Shown here: one piece after another, positions 16,445 to 24,133 of the stretch | How the letters are laid out: each line of letters opens with the position of its first letter | Numbering within the stretch: position 1 is the first letter of the stretch | DNA from: Thiomicrospira microaerophila | GTDB lineage: Bacteria > Pseudomonadota > Gammaproteobacteria > Thiomicrospirales > Thiomicrospiraceae | Assembly (NCBI RefSeq): GCF_000934765.1 | Contig: NZ_JYNN01000030.1 | Span: forward strand, 1 to 34,755 | Length of the DNA: 34,755 nucleotides | Direction of reading: 5' to 3' | Notes under the pieces: model-generated | Databases searched by the model: none | What the model was told of the DNA's origin: nothing | Seen by the model: the letters and a program-made list of their open reading frames with translations, nothing else | Translations under genes and position numbers: made by a program

Positions 16445-16470
16445 TTTAACCCAGATATATCCGGGTTAAA
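16445..16470. repeat. Intergenic dyad of the ATATCCGGG family
   Basis: A 26-base palindrome: left arm TTTAACCCAGATA (16445-16457), right arm TATCCGGGTTAAA (16458-16470), with one mismatched pair. In a minus-strand transcript the mismatch becomes G-U, as for the 5235-5281 element. It lies upstream of both the 124-residue gene and the diguanylate cyclase and could be an operator, a leader hairpin or a mobile repeat. Confidence 0.7.
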
Positions 16471-16576
16471 TAAAGCAGGCGTTCAAAAAAAACTAAAATA
16501 ATTAAACCAATCAGCGCAATTCTTTTGAGTTAAAATATTTGAAATATTAATAAAAAACGCAGTGGAGTGACTAAAA

Positions 16577-17596
16577 ATGGTCTGCAACGAAAGCAATATG
16601 TCGGCATTTCAGTTTTTTCACTATTACCTCGATACCTTGTTTTTAGCGCGCAACTTAAAAGAACTAAAAGCAATTTTGCACGATGACCTAGTTGGCTTTG
16701 GAACAGGTGCAGGTGAGGTTTCTTTTGATATCAAAACGAGTTTAAGACTCTACCAACAAGATCTTAGCAACGCACCCAATCCCATTCAATACCAAATTAA
16801 AAAGTCTAAAATTCAATGTTTAGTTGAAGAAAAAGCATACCTATTTCTTGGTGTTTTATCACTTAAAACCGAAATACTCAATCAATCGCTCACTTTCAAT
16901 CATCTACGCCTTAGCATCACCGCGACCTGTATTCACAACAAGTGGTCGGTAAGGCATGTGCATGCCTCGTTTCCAACAAGTGAGCACTGCGCAGATGAAG
17001 CCTACCCAATCAAGGAGCTTGAAGAGCGAAATAGTTGGCTGGAGCGCTCTATCGCAGCGAAAACCTGTGAACTTGAATATGCGTTAGCTGATATCAAAAA
17101 ACTCGCTGAAACCGACAAGCTTACAGGACTCTTTAATCGCCACAACACTGACAAATTGATTAACTCCTATATTAATCAAGCCCAATTAACGAATCAGCCG
17201 TTTTCCATTCTTATGATTGATGCCGATCATTTTAAGCGTGTAAATGATAAATACGGCCATATTGCAGGCGATAAACTTTTAGTCCAACTCTCCCAGCGAG
17301 TGCAGCAGCAGCTTCGAAAAAACGACACAATCGGACGTTGGGGTGGTGAAGAGTTTTTAATAATATGCCCGGATATTGGCGGCGCTCAAGCGAATAAAAT
17401 GGCTGAACGCATTTGCACCCAAATTGCCACCAGTGTATTTGAAGTAAACGCACAACAAACCGTGAGCATTGGCGTAACACAATACCAACCCGGCGATACC
17501 CTCGACAGCCTTATATCTCGAGCCGACAACGCACTCTATCTGGCTAAAAAACAGGGGCGCAATCAAGCCGTCAGGGCAGATCATATAGCAGACTAA
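16577..17596 (+). CDS. Diguanylate cyclase with N-terminal NTF2-like domain
   Basis: A protein of 339 residues. The C-terminal half is a GGDEF domain: TDKLTGLFNRHN opens it, ILMIDADHFKRVNDKYGH holds the metal-binding Asp, and the active-site loop is GGEEF at about 256-260. RKND at 247-250 lies five residues before the loop and matches the RxxD product-inhibition site, so an active enzyme making c-di-GMP with feedback control is predicted. Residues 8-135 look like an NTF2/SnoaL-type sensory fold, followed by a short coiled coil (145-178). No membrane span is seen, so it should be cytosolic. GGAGTG lies about 9 bases before the ATG. It stands alone; the signal it senses is unknown. Confidence 0.88.
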   Translation: MVCNESNMSAFQFFHYYLDTLFLARNLKELKAILHDDLVGFGTGAGEVSFDIKTSLRLYQQDLSNAPNPIQYQIKKSKIQCLVEEKAYLFLGVLSLKTEILNQSLTFNHLRLSITATCIHNKWSVRHVHASFPTSEHCADEAYPIKELEERNSWLERSIAAKTCELEYALADIKKLAETDKLTGLFNRHNTDKLINSYINQAQLTNQPFSILMIDADHFKRVNDKYGHIAGDKLLVQLSQRVQQQLRKNDTIGRWGGEEFLIICPDIGGAQANKMAERICTQIATSVFEVNAQQTVSIGVTQYQPGDTLDSLISRADNALYLAKKQGRNQAVRADHIAD

Positions 17597-17675
17597 ACAC
17601 CTGTCGGGCGAAACCGATAAGCCCTGAAGGTCCTACTTCGCTTATTTCGAGCCAAATAAGGCTCAATAAGTCAGC

Positions 17676-18923
17676 TCAAAGCACATTTCTGAGCCAAGCT
17701 AATACGGCCAGCTTAATTAAAACCGGCAGGCCGGCATAGAGCCAAAGCAGTGCATCTAGGCTTTGTTGGCTTTGGTTTTCCCAGCCGAGCCAGCCTAAAA
17801 TCGGGAAGGCAATGCCAACGGCCAGCGCGAGGGCGAACTTGGTGAGCATGCCCCAAATACCAAACAACAGCCCGTTTACCGCACCCTGTTGCTGGCTGAG
17901 GCGCTGGGCGATATCGGCTTGAATGGATGAAGGCAGCGCGACATCCGCCCCCAAACTGAGGCCAGAGATAAAGCTGATAATTAAAAACCCAGTAAAGTCG
18001 CCTGATTCTAGCGTAAACACCCAAACAAAGCTTAAGCAAGCCAATAGCATCGAGCCGCGCCAGGCGGTGTATTTGCCCAAGCGTTTGGCTAACCAAATCC
18101 AACCCGGTAAAGCGAGCACACCCGCGATGAAAAAGGCCAGCAATAAAATACCGGTTTGTGCCGATAATTCTAGATAGTGTTCAACGAACAGAATAAACAA
18201 GGTGGCGGGCAAGGCATTGGCAAGACTATTAAGAAAATAGGCCGGCAATAATTGACGAGAAGCCGAATCACGCCAGATCAACAACCAGGCCTGGTTGTTA
18301 AAAACGCCTTTTTCTGGTTGTTTTTTAGCGATAACAGGCAAGCGCAACCGCCATAGCATTAAGCCTAGAAACAGCGTAAGACTCAGCGCAATAATAGGAA
18401 ACAAATGGCTAAAAAAATCTCGGCCATCTGGGGCAAGATCCAGTATCACCGGCAAGAGCAACACACTCACCACCCCCAGAATGGCCAAGGCTTCACGGCT
18501 GGCGGTAAACTGGGTTTTACGATGATACTGGCGCGTGACTTCGGCGGTCATCGCTTGGTATGGAATCATGATCAAACTCCAAGCGAGATACACCAACAAT
18601 GCCCAAACCAACAAATGCGAGGCGCTGGCTTGTTCAGGCAGTAGCAGCTGCCATAGACTGAGCAATAATAGCGCCCAACCGACAAGGATCATGAGTTTAC
18701 GCGCGTTGGCTGAGAGTCGATCACGCCACAACCCAATCAGAGGATCCGTGATCACATCGGTGACCCGCGCTAACAACAACATCACCCCCACCAGCGCAAG
18801 TTCCACCCCCATTTGGTGATAGTAATTGGGCAGGTAGATATAAAGCGGTATACCCAGCATCGCCAGCGGCCAGGCAGGCAGTCCGTAAATCAGCGGCTGG
18901 GTCCAGACGCGCGCGGTCTTCAT
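17676..18923 (-). CDS. GPH-type MFS permease of the light-defence cluster
   Basis: A membrane protein of 415 residues with about 11-12 hydrophobic segments. DVITDPLIGLWRDRL after the second segment is the DxxxDPxxGxxxD motif of the glycoside-pentoside-hexuronide (MelB-like, MFS_2) family. The substrate is not evident. MFS_2 genes of this kind recur beside COG2907 oxidoreductases, DUF1365 and CFA-like synthases in proteobacteria, including the Rhodobacter RpoE/ChrR singlet-oxygen regulon as I remember it, so a lipid-related or export role is more likely than sugar uptake. It starts 3 bases after the preceding stop codon and is the last gene of the SDR/NTF2-like/MFS operon. One AGGCCT palindrome (20 bp, 18280-18299) lies within it. 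Confidence 0.82.
   Translation of the reverse strand: MKTARVWTQPLIYGLPAWPLAMLGIPLYIYLPNYYHQMGVELALVGVMLLLARVTDVITDPLIGLWRDRLSANARKLMILVGWALLLLSLWQLLLPEQASASHLLVWALLVYLAWSLIMIPYQAMTAEVTRQYHRKTQFTASREALAILGVVSVLLLPVILDLAPDGRDFFSHLFPIIALSLTLFLGLMLWRLRLPVIAKKQPEKGVFNNQAWLLIWRDSASRQLLPAYFLNSLANALPATLFILFVEHYLELSAQTGILLLAFFIAGVLALPGWIWLAKRLGKYTAWRGSMLLACLSFVWVFTLESGDFTGFLIISFISGLSLGADVALPSSIQADIAQRLSQQQGAVNGLLFGIWGMLTKFALALAVGIAFPILGWLGWENQSQQSLDALLWLYAGLPVLIKLAVLAWLRNVL
18280..18299. repeat. Longest perfect copy of the iterated palindrome (20 bp)
   Basis: AACAACCAGGCCTGGTTGTT is a perfect 20-base palindrome inside the MFS gene, read there as NNQAW. It is the most extended copy in the window. Confidence 0.9.
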
Positions 18924-18926
18924 GGT

Positions 18927-19364
18927 TTATTTCGCTTTGAGTTGATGGGCAATCCAGTTGTTAATCGCACCGATCAGCGGCACCTTGCGCAGCACGTATT
19001 CGCCAGAATCCCAGTAGTCAATGTGTACAATGACCTTGCCTGCGTCGTTGATGAGGATTTTGCTCATGCCGTTAATTTGTAGCGTTGGCGAGTCCGCTTT
19101 ACGTTTAAAGTAAAACCGCCACTCTAAAAAGCCGGTCTTGTCTTGCCCTGCCATCGCATGGATTCGAAATTGCGGTTCATGCAGCGTATCGAACATATGC
19201 TTAAACAGCTTGCTGACATCACCGATGCCACGCACTTCGTTAAACGGGTCTTTAAAGTAAATATTTCGCTCATAAACCTTAGCGAATTCATCACGCAGAT
19301 GATCGGGTTTTAGGTTTTCAAATAGGTCTTTGTAAATAGCAAGGGTTTGGTCAATAGTATTCAT
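18927..19364 (-). CDS. NTF2-like (SnoaL-type) protein
   Basis: A protein of 145 residues. It opens with MNTIDQTLAIYKDLFENLKP and contains YFKDPFNEVRGIGDVSKLF, FLEWRFYFKRK and VIVHIDYWDSGEYVLRKVPL, the pattern of small SnoaL/NTF2-like proteins that fold as a cone-shaped alpha+beta barrel. Some are isomerases or hydrolases and others only bind ligand. Homologues regularly accompany the SDR/COG2907/DUF1365/CFA group. It lies 37 bases after the SDR gene and 3 bases before the permease gene. No signal peptide is seen. The reaction, if any, is unknown. Confidence 0.8.
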   Translation of the reverse strand: MNTIDQTLAIYKDLFENLKPDHLRDEFAKVYERNIYFKDPFNEVRGIGDVSKLFKHMFDTLHEPQFRIHAMAGQDKTGFLEWRFYFKRKADSPTLQINGMSKILINDAGKVIVHIDYWDSGEYVLRKVPLIGAINNWIAHQLKAK

Positions 19365-19401
19365 AATAGATTCTAGACTTCTCGGTATTAGTTATATAGG
19401 T

Positions 19402-20178
19402 TTAAGATTTGAGCATACGGCGCGTTATCGCCAGCGCCCAACTATACGGCATGGTTTTGAGCGCACTGAGGAAAATCCGTAGTTTAAACGGAAAGCGGAT
19501 TTCAAAGTTTTGGCGCTGCATGCCTTGGTCAATCAGCGCAGCGGCTTGAGCCGGCTCCACCAGGCCTGGCATGCTGAAGTCGTTTTTTGCGGTTAAGCGG
19601 GTTTTAACAAAACCGTGATTGATAATTTGTAACTGAACATTTTGCTGTGCCAACTCCGGCTGCAGCGATTCAGCCAAATTGACCAGCGCCGCTTTAGGTG
19701 CGGAATAGCCACCGCCATAGGGTAAGCCAAAATAGCTGGCGAGACTGGCATTCCAAATCCAGCGCCCAGAGCCCTGTTTAGCAAACATCGGTTGCAGGGC
19801 AACCATCAACGACACCGCACCAAGATAGTTAGCTTGGTTCATCTTAACAAAATCCTCTGTGCACCACTGCGCTATCGTCATCGGCTGGTAGGCCCCAACA
19901 TTGTAAAACCAGATATCAATACCCGAAAATAGCAACCAGGCCTGGTTGGCTTTTTGCTGACAATCCTGCTCATCGGTGACATCAAGATTCAAACATTTCA
20001 AATTTGCATAACGCTTGGATAAGACGGCCAATTCACTTGAAGATTCGGCTTGGCGCGCGCTGGCAATGACGCGATGCCCCTGTTCTAGCCAACGCTTGGT
20101 CAATTCCAACCCGATACCTTGGGAGGCGCCCACCATCCAAATCGTCACAGGATTTACCCTCTTGTATAAGTTTTTCAT
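19402..20178 (-). CDS. Short-chain dehydrogenase/reductase
   Basis: A protein of 258 residues. MVGASQGIGLELTKRWLEQG is the NAD(P)-binding glycine motif, NASLASYFGLPYGGGYSAPK contains the catalytic Ser and the YxxxK pair, and FYNVGAYQP replaces the usual NNAG. Substrate unknown; a modified fatty acid or its aldehyde would suit the cluster (inference). A GTG at 20181 immediately precedes the ATG at 20178; I chose the ATG because AAGGG lies 7 bases upstream. It is the first gene of the minus-strand arm, divergent from the FAD oxidoreductase. Two copies of the palindrome lie inside (19558, 19934). Confidence 0.88.
   Translation of the reverse strand: MKNLYKRVNPVTIWMVGASQGIGLELTKRWLEQGHRVIASARQAESSSELAVLSKRYANLKCLNLDVTDEQDCQQKANQAWLLFSGIDIWFYNVGAYQPMTIAQWCTEDFVKMNQANYLGAVSLMVALQPMFAKQGSGRWIWNASLASYFGLPYGGGYSAPKAALVNLAESLQPELAQQNVQLQIINHGFVKTRLTAKNDFSMPGLVEPAQAAALIDQGMQRQNFEIRFPFKLRIFLSALKTMPYSWALAITRRMLKS
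19933..19948. repeat. Perfect 16-bp copy of the iterated palindrome
   Basis: CAACCAGGCCTGGTTG inside the SDR gene, read as NQAW on the minus strand. Confidence 0.9.
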
Positions 20179-20181
20179 CAC

Positions 20182-20251
20182 GCAACCCTTGCTTAATCGT
20201 ACAATTTATGTATAAATATAATATAACAAACTACAGCGCAAGGACAGCTTA
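20182..20251. promoter_or_regulatory. Divergent promoter region of the light-defence cluster
   Basis: Seventy very AT-rich bases separate the two arms. For the plus arm, TATAAA (20211-20216) lies 16 bases after TTGCTT (20189-20194), and an alternative TATAAT (20217-20222) lies 22 bases after it, a long spacing of the kind MerR regulators correct. TACA (20200-20203) and TGTA (20209-20212) form an inverted repeat that could be part of a regulator site. I cannot show a match to the LitR/PplR box reported for Pseudomonas. Confidence 0.45.
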
Positions 20252-21535
20252 ATGTTTAATCCCTCAAAAAAATATAAAGTAGCGGTGGTCGGCAGCGGCA
20301 TTAGCGGTCTGGCCTCCGCTTGGTTTTTAAGTCAGCAACACGATGTCACCTTGTTTGAAAAAAACCCTAAACTCGGTGGCCATACCAACACGATCAATAC
20401 AGAAATAAATGGCGAAACCACCGCCATTGACACCGGGTTTATTGTTTACAACGAACCCAATTACCCTTTTCTAAAAGCGATGTTGGCACACCTGAATGTT
20501 CAAACCCATCCAACCGACATGAGCTTTGCGGTTTCAATTGATCAGGGTAAACTGGAGTATGCGGGTAATAACCTGAATACGATGTTTGCCCAGAGGCGCA
20601 ATCTTTTTTCACCTAAACACTGGCGCATGATTTTCGATATTTTGCGGTTTAACAAGCTAGGCAAAGCTGATCTTGCGCAGGGCTTGTCTCCCGATTTGTC
20701 GCTTGGCGATTATTTAGCTATGCATGGTTTTGGTGAAACGATGCAACGCGATTACCTGTTACCGATGGCTGCTGCTATCTGGTCTTGCCCGACCGAAACC
20801 ATGTTGCAATTTCCAGCTAATAGCTTTTTGCAGTTCTTTGAAAACCACGGTTTGTTAAACGTAAATGAGCGCCCCCAGTGGCAAACACTGGTTAATGGTG
20901 CCCAAAGTTATATAGATAAAATCATTGCTAAAGATGCGTTTCACGTATATCAAAGCGGCATCACTGATGTGTATTTACCGGCCGTAGATAGCGAAACCAC
21001 ACAACTGATTAGTGCCGATGGCCAGCGTCATCAGTTTGATCAAGTGGTGTTTGCCTGCCACGGCGATGAAAGCTATGCACTACTCAAACCATTTGGTTTT
21101 GCGCTTTTAGCAAACTTTAAATATCAGTTCAACCAGGCCTGGTTGCACACCGATACCAACCAAATGCCCACGCGCAAATCTGCTTGGGCCTCGTGGAATT
21201 ATTTAAGCGGGCAAAGCGTTGCGGCAGAGCGTGCCGTGGCGGTCAGCTACTGGATGAATCAATTGCAACCGCTGAATATCGCCACCGATGTATTTGTGAC
21301 CCTTAACCCGACTCATCAACCTGCTGCTGACAAGGTGATTCAGACAATTGATTATATGCATCCGGTGTTCGATCGTGGCGCGATGCAGGCCCAAGCCGAG
21401 CTGCATCAACTTCAAGGCCATAAAAATTGTTGGTTTGCTGGCGCTTATACTGGCTACGGTTTTCATGAGGATGGCTTGGCCAGTGCGGTCAATATTGCAC
21501 GTAAATGGCAAATCGCCTTGCCTTGGGAACGTTAA
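20252..21535 (+). CDS. FAD-dependent oxidoreductase (COG2907 type)
   Basis: A protein of 427 residues. YKVAVVGSGISGLASAWFL gives the dinucleotide-binding GxGxSG (about 14-19), LFEKNPKLGGHTNT is the second FAD motif, and CWFAGAYTGYGFHEDGLASA is the C-terminal FAD contact seen in amine-oxidase/phytoene-desaturase-like enzymes. Homologues belong to the Rhodobacter RpoE/ChrR singlet-oxygen regulon, where one (UfaD, as I recall) desaturates a methylated fatty acid on the way to furan fatty acids; that role is a candidate here, not proven. AAGGA precedes the ATG. It is the first of six closely packed genes; the next begins one base after its stop. A perfect palindrome copy lies at 21130-21145. Confidence 0.88.
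   Translation: MFNPSKKYKVAVVGSGISGLASAWFLSQQHDVTLFEKNPKLGGHTNTINTEINGETTAIDTGFIVYNEPNYPFLKAMLAHLNVQTHPTDMSFAVSIDQGKLEYAGNNLNTMFAQRRNLFSPKHWRMIFDILRFNKLGKADLAQGLSPDLSLGDYLAMHGFGETMQRDYLLPMAAAIWSCPTETMLQFPANSFLQFFENHGLLNVNERPQWQTLVNGAQSYIDKIIAKDAFHVYQSGITDVYLPAVDSETTQLISADGQRHQFDQVVFACHGDESYALLKPFGFALLANFKYQFNQAWLHTDTNQMPTRKSAWASWNYLSGQSVAAERAVAVSYWMNQLQPLNIATDVFVTLNPTHQPAADKVIQTIDYMHPVFDRGAMQAQAELHQLQGHKNCWFAGAYTGYGFHEDGLASAVNIARKWQIALPWER
21130..21145. repeat. Perfect 16-bp copy of the iterated palindrome
   Basis: CAACCAGGCCTGGTTG inside the FAD oxidoreductase gene, read as NQAW on the plus strand. Confidence 0.9.
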
Positions 21536-21536
21536 G

Positions 21537-22316
21537 ATGAGCTCTTGTTTGTATTTTGGTCAAGTGATGCATGAACGCGAACAGCCTGTGGCCTATAAAT
21601 TTGTTTACGACACCGTGAGCATCAAGGTGGATATCGATCAAATAGAACAGGAAGCCAAACAGAATCCGTTATTAAGCCTGAATCGCTTTAACTGGGTTAG
21701 CTTGCGATTTAAAGATCATGGCCCGCGCGACGGCACGCCTTGGCGCACTTGGGTTGATGGATTTTTAGCGGATTATGGCATCGCAAGACCTGCGCGTGTC
21801 GAATTGCTGTGTTATCCGCGCATTTTGGGCTATAGCTTTAATCCGCTAGCGGTTTGGTACGCTTATGACGCCCAAAATCGCGTTATAGCGGTGATTGCCG
21901 AGGTGAGCAATACCTTCGGCCAATGGCACCACTATATTCTTAAACCCAAAGACGGCCTAGCACCCACCTCCATTAAAGCCGAGGCTGACAAGGTGTTTCA
22001 TGTATCGCCTTTCATCGATATGCAAGCACGCTACCATTTTCGTTTAAAACGTCCGGGAGATCAGGTGTTTACCTACATCAAGGAAACCCGAGATGGCAAA
22101 CCCTTTTTTTATGCCAGTCAATCTGGCCGACAGCAACCACTTAACCATTCTACGCTACTAAAACTTTTAGGCTTCGCGCCATGGCGCGCACTGAAAGTAA
22201 TCAGTCTTATTCACTGGTGGGCATTAAAAATTTGGCTCAAAGGCGGCCAGTTTCATCGCACCCCCAAACACCTTGAATCCGTCAATTATAGTCATTCGGA
22301 GATGAAGCTATGTTAA
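21537..22316 (+). CDS. DUF1365 family protein (COG3496)
   Basis: A protein of 259 residues. It starts MSSCLYFGQVMHEREQPV at the ATG one base after the preceding stop; the longer open frame upstream only re-reads the oxidoreductase gene. YPRILGYSFNPLAVWYAYD, VIAEVSNTFGQWHHYIL and VFHVSPFIDMQARYHFRL are hallmarks of DUF1365. The family is nearly always found between a COG2907 oxidoreductase and a CFA-like synthase and has no established activity that I know; a lipid-related role is inferred from neighbours. It ends inside the start of the next gene (7-base overlap). Confidence 0.88.
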   Translation: MSSCLYFGQVMHEREQPVAYKFVYDTVSIKVDIDQIEQEAKQNPLLSLNRFNWVSLRFKDHGPRDGTPWRTWVDGFLADYGIARPARVELLCYPRILGYSFNPLAVWYAYDAQNRVIAVIAEVSNTFGQWHHYILKPKDGLAPTSIKAEADKVFHVSPFIDMQARYHFRLKRPGDQVFTYIKETRDGKPFFYASQSGRQQPLNHSTLLKLLGFAPWRALKVISLIHWWALKIWLKGGQFHRTPKHLESVNYSHSEMKLC

Positions 22317-23551
22317 CCAAATCACAACCCAAACTACTCGACAACATTGAATCCGTTAACCCATCGCGGGTACCATTTTATGGCGAATACCTATTAAATT
22401 GGTTACCGTTTGAGCAGATCGAAGTCGGCTCGCTTACCGTCCAACTCGGCGAGCACCAGCGCCGATTTAATGGTAAACAACCCGGCCTTCATGCGGAATT
22501 AATGATTTTGAATCCGCTGCGTTTTAGCTGGGGGCTGTTGATGCAAGGTGAGCTTGGTTTTGCCAAGGCCTATGCAGACGGACTCATTGCCACCCCTTGC
22601 CTGCACAGTTTATTGCGCCTAGGCGCGGCAAACGAACGCGCATTGAGCGATACACTCAAAGGCAAGAATTGGTTTTATCGCCGATTCTTGGCTAAACATC
22701 GCGCCAACCATAACTCCGTTGAAAACAGCCGAAATAATATTTCAGCACACTATGATTTGGGCAACGATTTTTATCAACTTTGGCTTGATGAGACCATGAG
22801 CTATTCAAGTGCGTTGTATGCGGATAACCCGACTGATCTGGAATCGGGTCAAACCGCCAAATACCAACGCATTTTGCACGAGCTTGATTTTCAAGCTGGC
22901 GATCATATTCTTGAAATTGGTTGTGGCTGGGGTGGTTTTGCTGAACAAGCCGCACAATTAGGTGCACAGGTATCCGGCGTCACCCTATCGCGCGAACAGC
23001 TGGAGTTTGCTAAACATCGCCTAAAACAGGCTGGGCTGAGTGACAAAACCAACCTAAGCTTGACCGATTATCGGCATATTGACGGGCAGTTTGACCATAT
23101 CGTGAGCATTGAAATGTTTGAAGCGGTGGGCAAGGAATATTGGCACAGCTACTTTTCGCAACTTCAAAAACTACTCAAAAACGATGGCAAAGCGGTATTG
23201 CAAATTATCACGATTGACGAAGCTTACGCCGAGAGCTATCAAAATGGTGTGGACTTTATTCAAACCTATATTTTCCCCGGTGGGCTACTGCCATCAAAAA
23301 CTCAGCTGAGGGAAATGGCCGCCGAGTACGGTTTTGAAATCAGCAATCAACTGAATTTTGGTCAAGATTATGCCCATACACTTTGGCAATGGCGTGAAAA
23401 CTTTGACGCGCACCGCAATGAACTCGAAAAACTTGGCTATGACGCACGCTTTCAACGTATCTGGCATTATTATTTAGATTATTGTCGCGTCGGTTTTGAA
23501 ACTCAGCGCACCGATGTCGTTCAAATTACACTGGTGAAAAAACATGGTTAA
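22310..23551 (+). CDS. Cyclopropane-fatty-acid synthase-like methyltransferase
   Basis: A protein of 413 residues. HILEIGCGWGGFAEQAAQLG (about 199-218) is the SAM-binding motif, NISAHYDLGNDFYQLWLDET is the substrate-domain signature and YIFPGGLLPS follows. The family transfers a methylene or methyl group from SAM to unsaturated acyl chains of membrane phospholipids. Where E. coli Cfa has the bicarbonate-site Cys in MxYSC, this protein has MSYSS, so it may belong to the Rhodobacter CfaA/UfaM-like branch that methylates rather than cyclopropanates; I cannot decide from sequence alone. GGAG lies 8 bases before the ATG, and it overlaps both neighbours. Confidence 0.88.
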   Translation: MLTKSQPKLLDNIESVNPSRVPFYGEYLLNWLPFEQIEVGSLTVQLGEHQRRFNGKQPGLHAELMILNPLRFSWGLLMQGELGFAKAYADGLIATPCLHSLLRLGAANERALSDTLKGKNWFYRRFLAKHRANHNSVENSRNNISAHYDLGNDFYQLWLDETMSYSSALYADNPTDLESGQTAKYQRILHELDFQAGDHILEIGCGWGGFAEQAAQLGAQVSGVTLSREQLEFAKHRLKQAGLSDKTNLSLTDYRHIDGQFDHIVSIEMFEAVGKEYWHSYFSQLQKLLKNDGKAVLQIITIDEAYAESYQNGVDFIQTYIFPGGLLPSKTQLREMAAEYGFEISNQLNFGQDYAHTLWQWRENFDAHRNELEKLGYDARFQRIWHYYLDYCRVGFETQRTDVVQITLVKKHG

Positions 23552-24131
23552 TAACTCGGCTATTAACCGCCAGGCCTGGTTGAAAAAAGCCTATTTTTTA
23601 AGTGCTTTACTATTCACTTTAGTCTTAACAGGATGTAGCAACATGAAAGTTGAACACTACGCACACACACAGCCAGCACTGGACTTGTTTGACTACTTTG
23701 AAGGTAAAACCTATGCATGGGGACAATTTCAGACTCGCAGCGGTGAGCTCAAGCGTCGTTTCTACGTCGATATAACTGGAACCATTGAGGGCAACACGCT
23801 CACACTTGACGAGCAATTTGTCTATGATGACGGTGAAACTGAACAGAGAATCTGGGTGATTGAACGCACCGCACCCAATCAATACCAAGGAACAGCGGGC
23901 GATGTAATAGGTAAGGCACATGGCCAAACCGCAGGTGCGGTGTTCAACTGGCGCTATACCCTTGATTTACCCTATGGCAACCGCTCGATTCATGTTCAGT
24001 TTGACGACTGGATGTTTTTACAACCCGATGGTGTATTGCTCAATCGCGCGATGGTCAAAAAGTGGGGCTTTAAAGTTGGTGAGGTCACCTTGGCATTTAG
24101 TAAACTCGACCATCGCACGACTGGCGATTAG
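23544..24131 (+). CDS. DUF3833 lipoprotein
   Basis: A protein of 195 residues. Basic residues, a hydrophobic stretch and the lipobox LTGC (Cys31) mark a lipoprotein signal peptide, so it should be membrane-anchored in the envelope. LDLFDYFEGKTYAWGQFQTR, FVYDDGETEQRIWVIER and a WMFLQPDGVLLNRAMVKKWG stretch match the DUF3833 pattern, a family seen almost only in this kind of gene cluster. A lipocalin-like beta barrel is plausible but unproven. It overlaps cfa by 8 bases. A palindrome copy (23568) is embedded in the signal-peptide codons, read as RQAW. Confidence 0.85.
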   Translation: MVNNSAINRQAWLKKAYFLSALLFTLVLTGCSNMKVEHYAHTQPALDLFDYFEGKTYAWGQFQTRSGELKRRFYVDITGTIEGNTLTLDEQFVYDDGETEQRIWVIERTAPNQYQGTAGDVIGKAHGQTAGAVFNWRYTLDLPYGNRSIHVQFDDWMFLQPDGVLLNRAMVKKWGFKVGEVTLAFSKLDHRTTGD

Positions 24132-24133
24132 TT

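Noticed and set aside
17641-17664. Hairpins between the diguanylate cyclase and the permease gene
   Set aside because: Two competing stems exist (CTTATTT/AAATAAG and GAGCC/GGCTC), but neither is followed by a T run on either strand, so I do not call a terminator.
20163-20214. A LitR/PplR box (TGTACA-type dyad with 12-base spacing) between the cluster arms
   Set aside because: TGTATA occurs at 20163 and 20209 and CGTACA at 20198, but no pair has the 12-base spacing I remember for that box.
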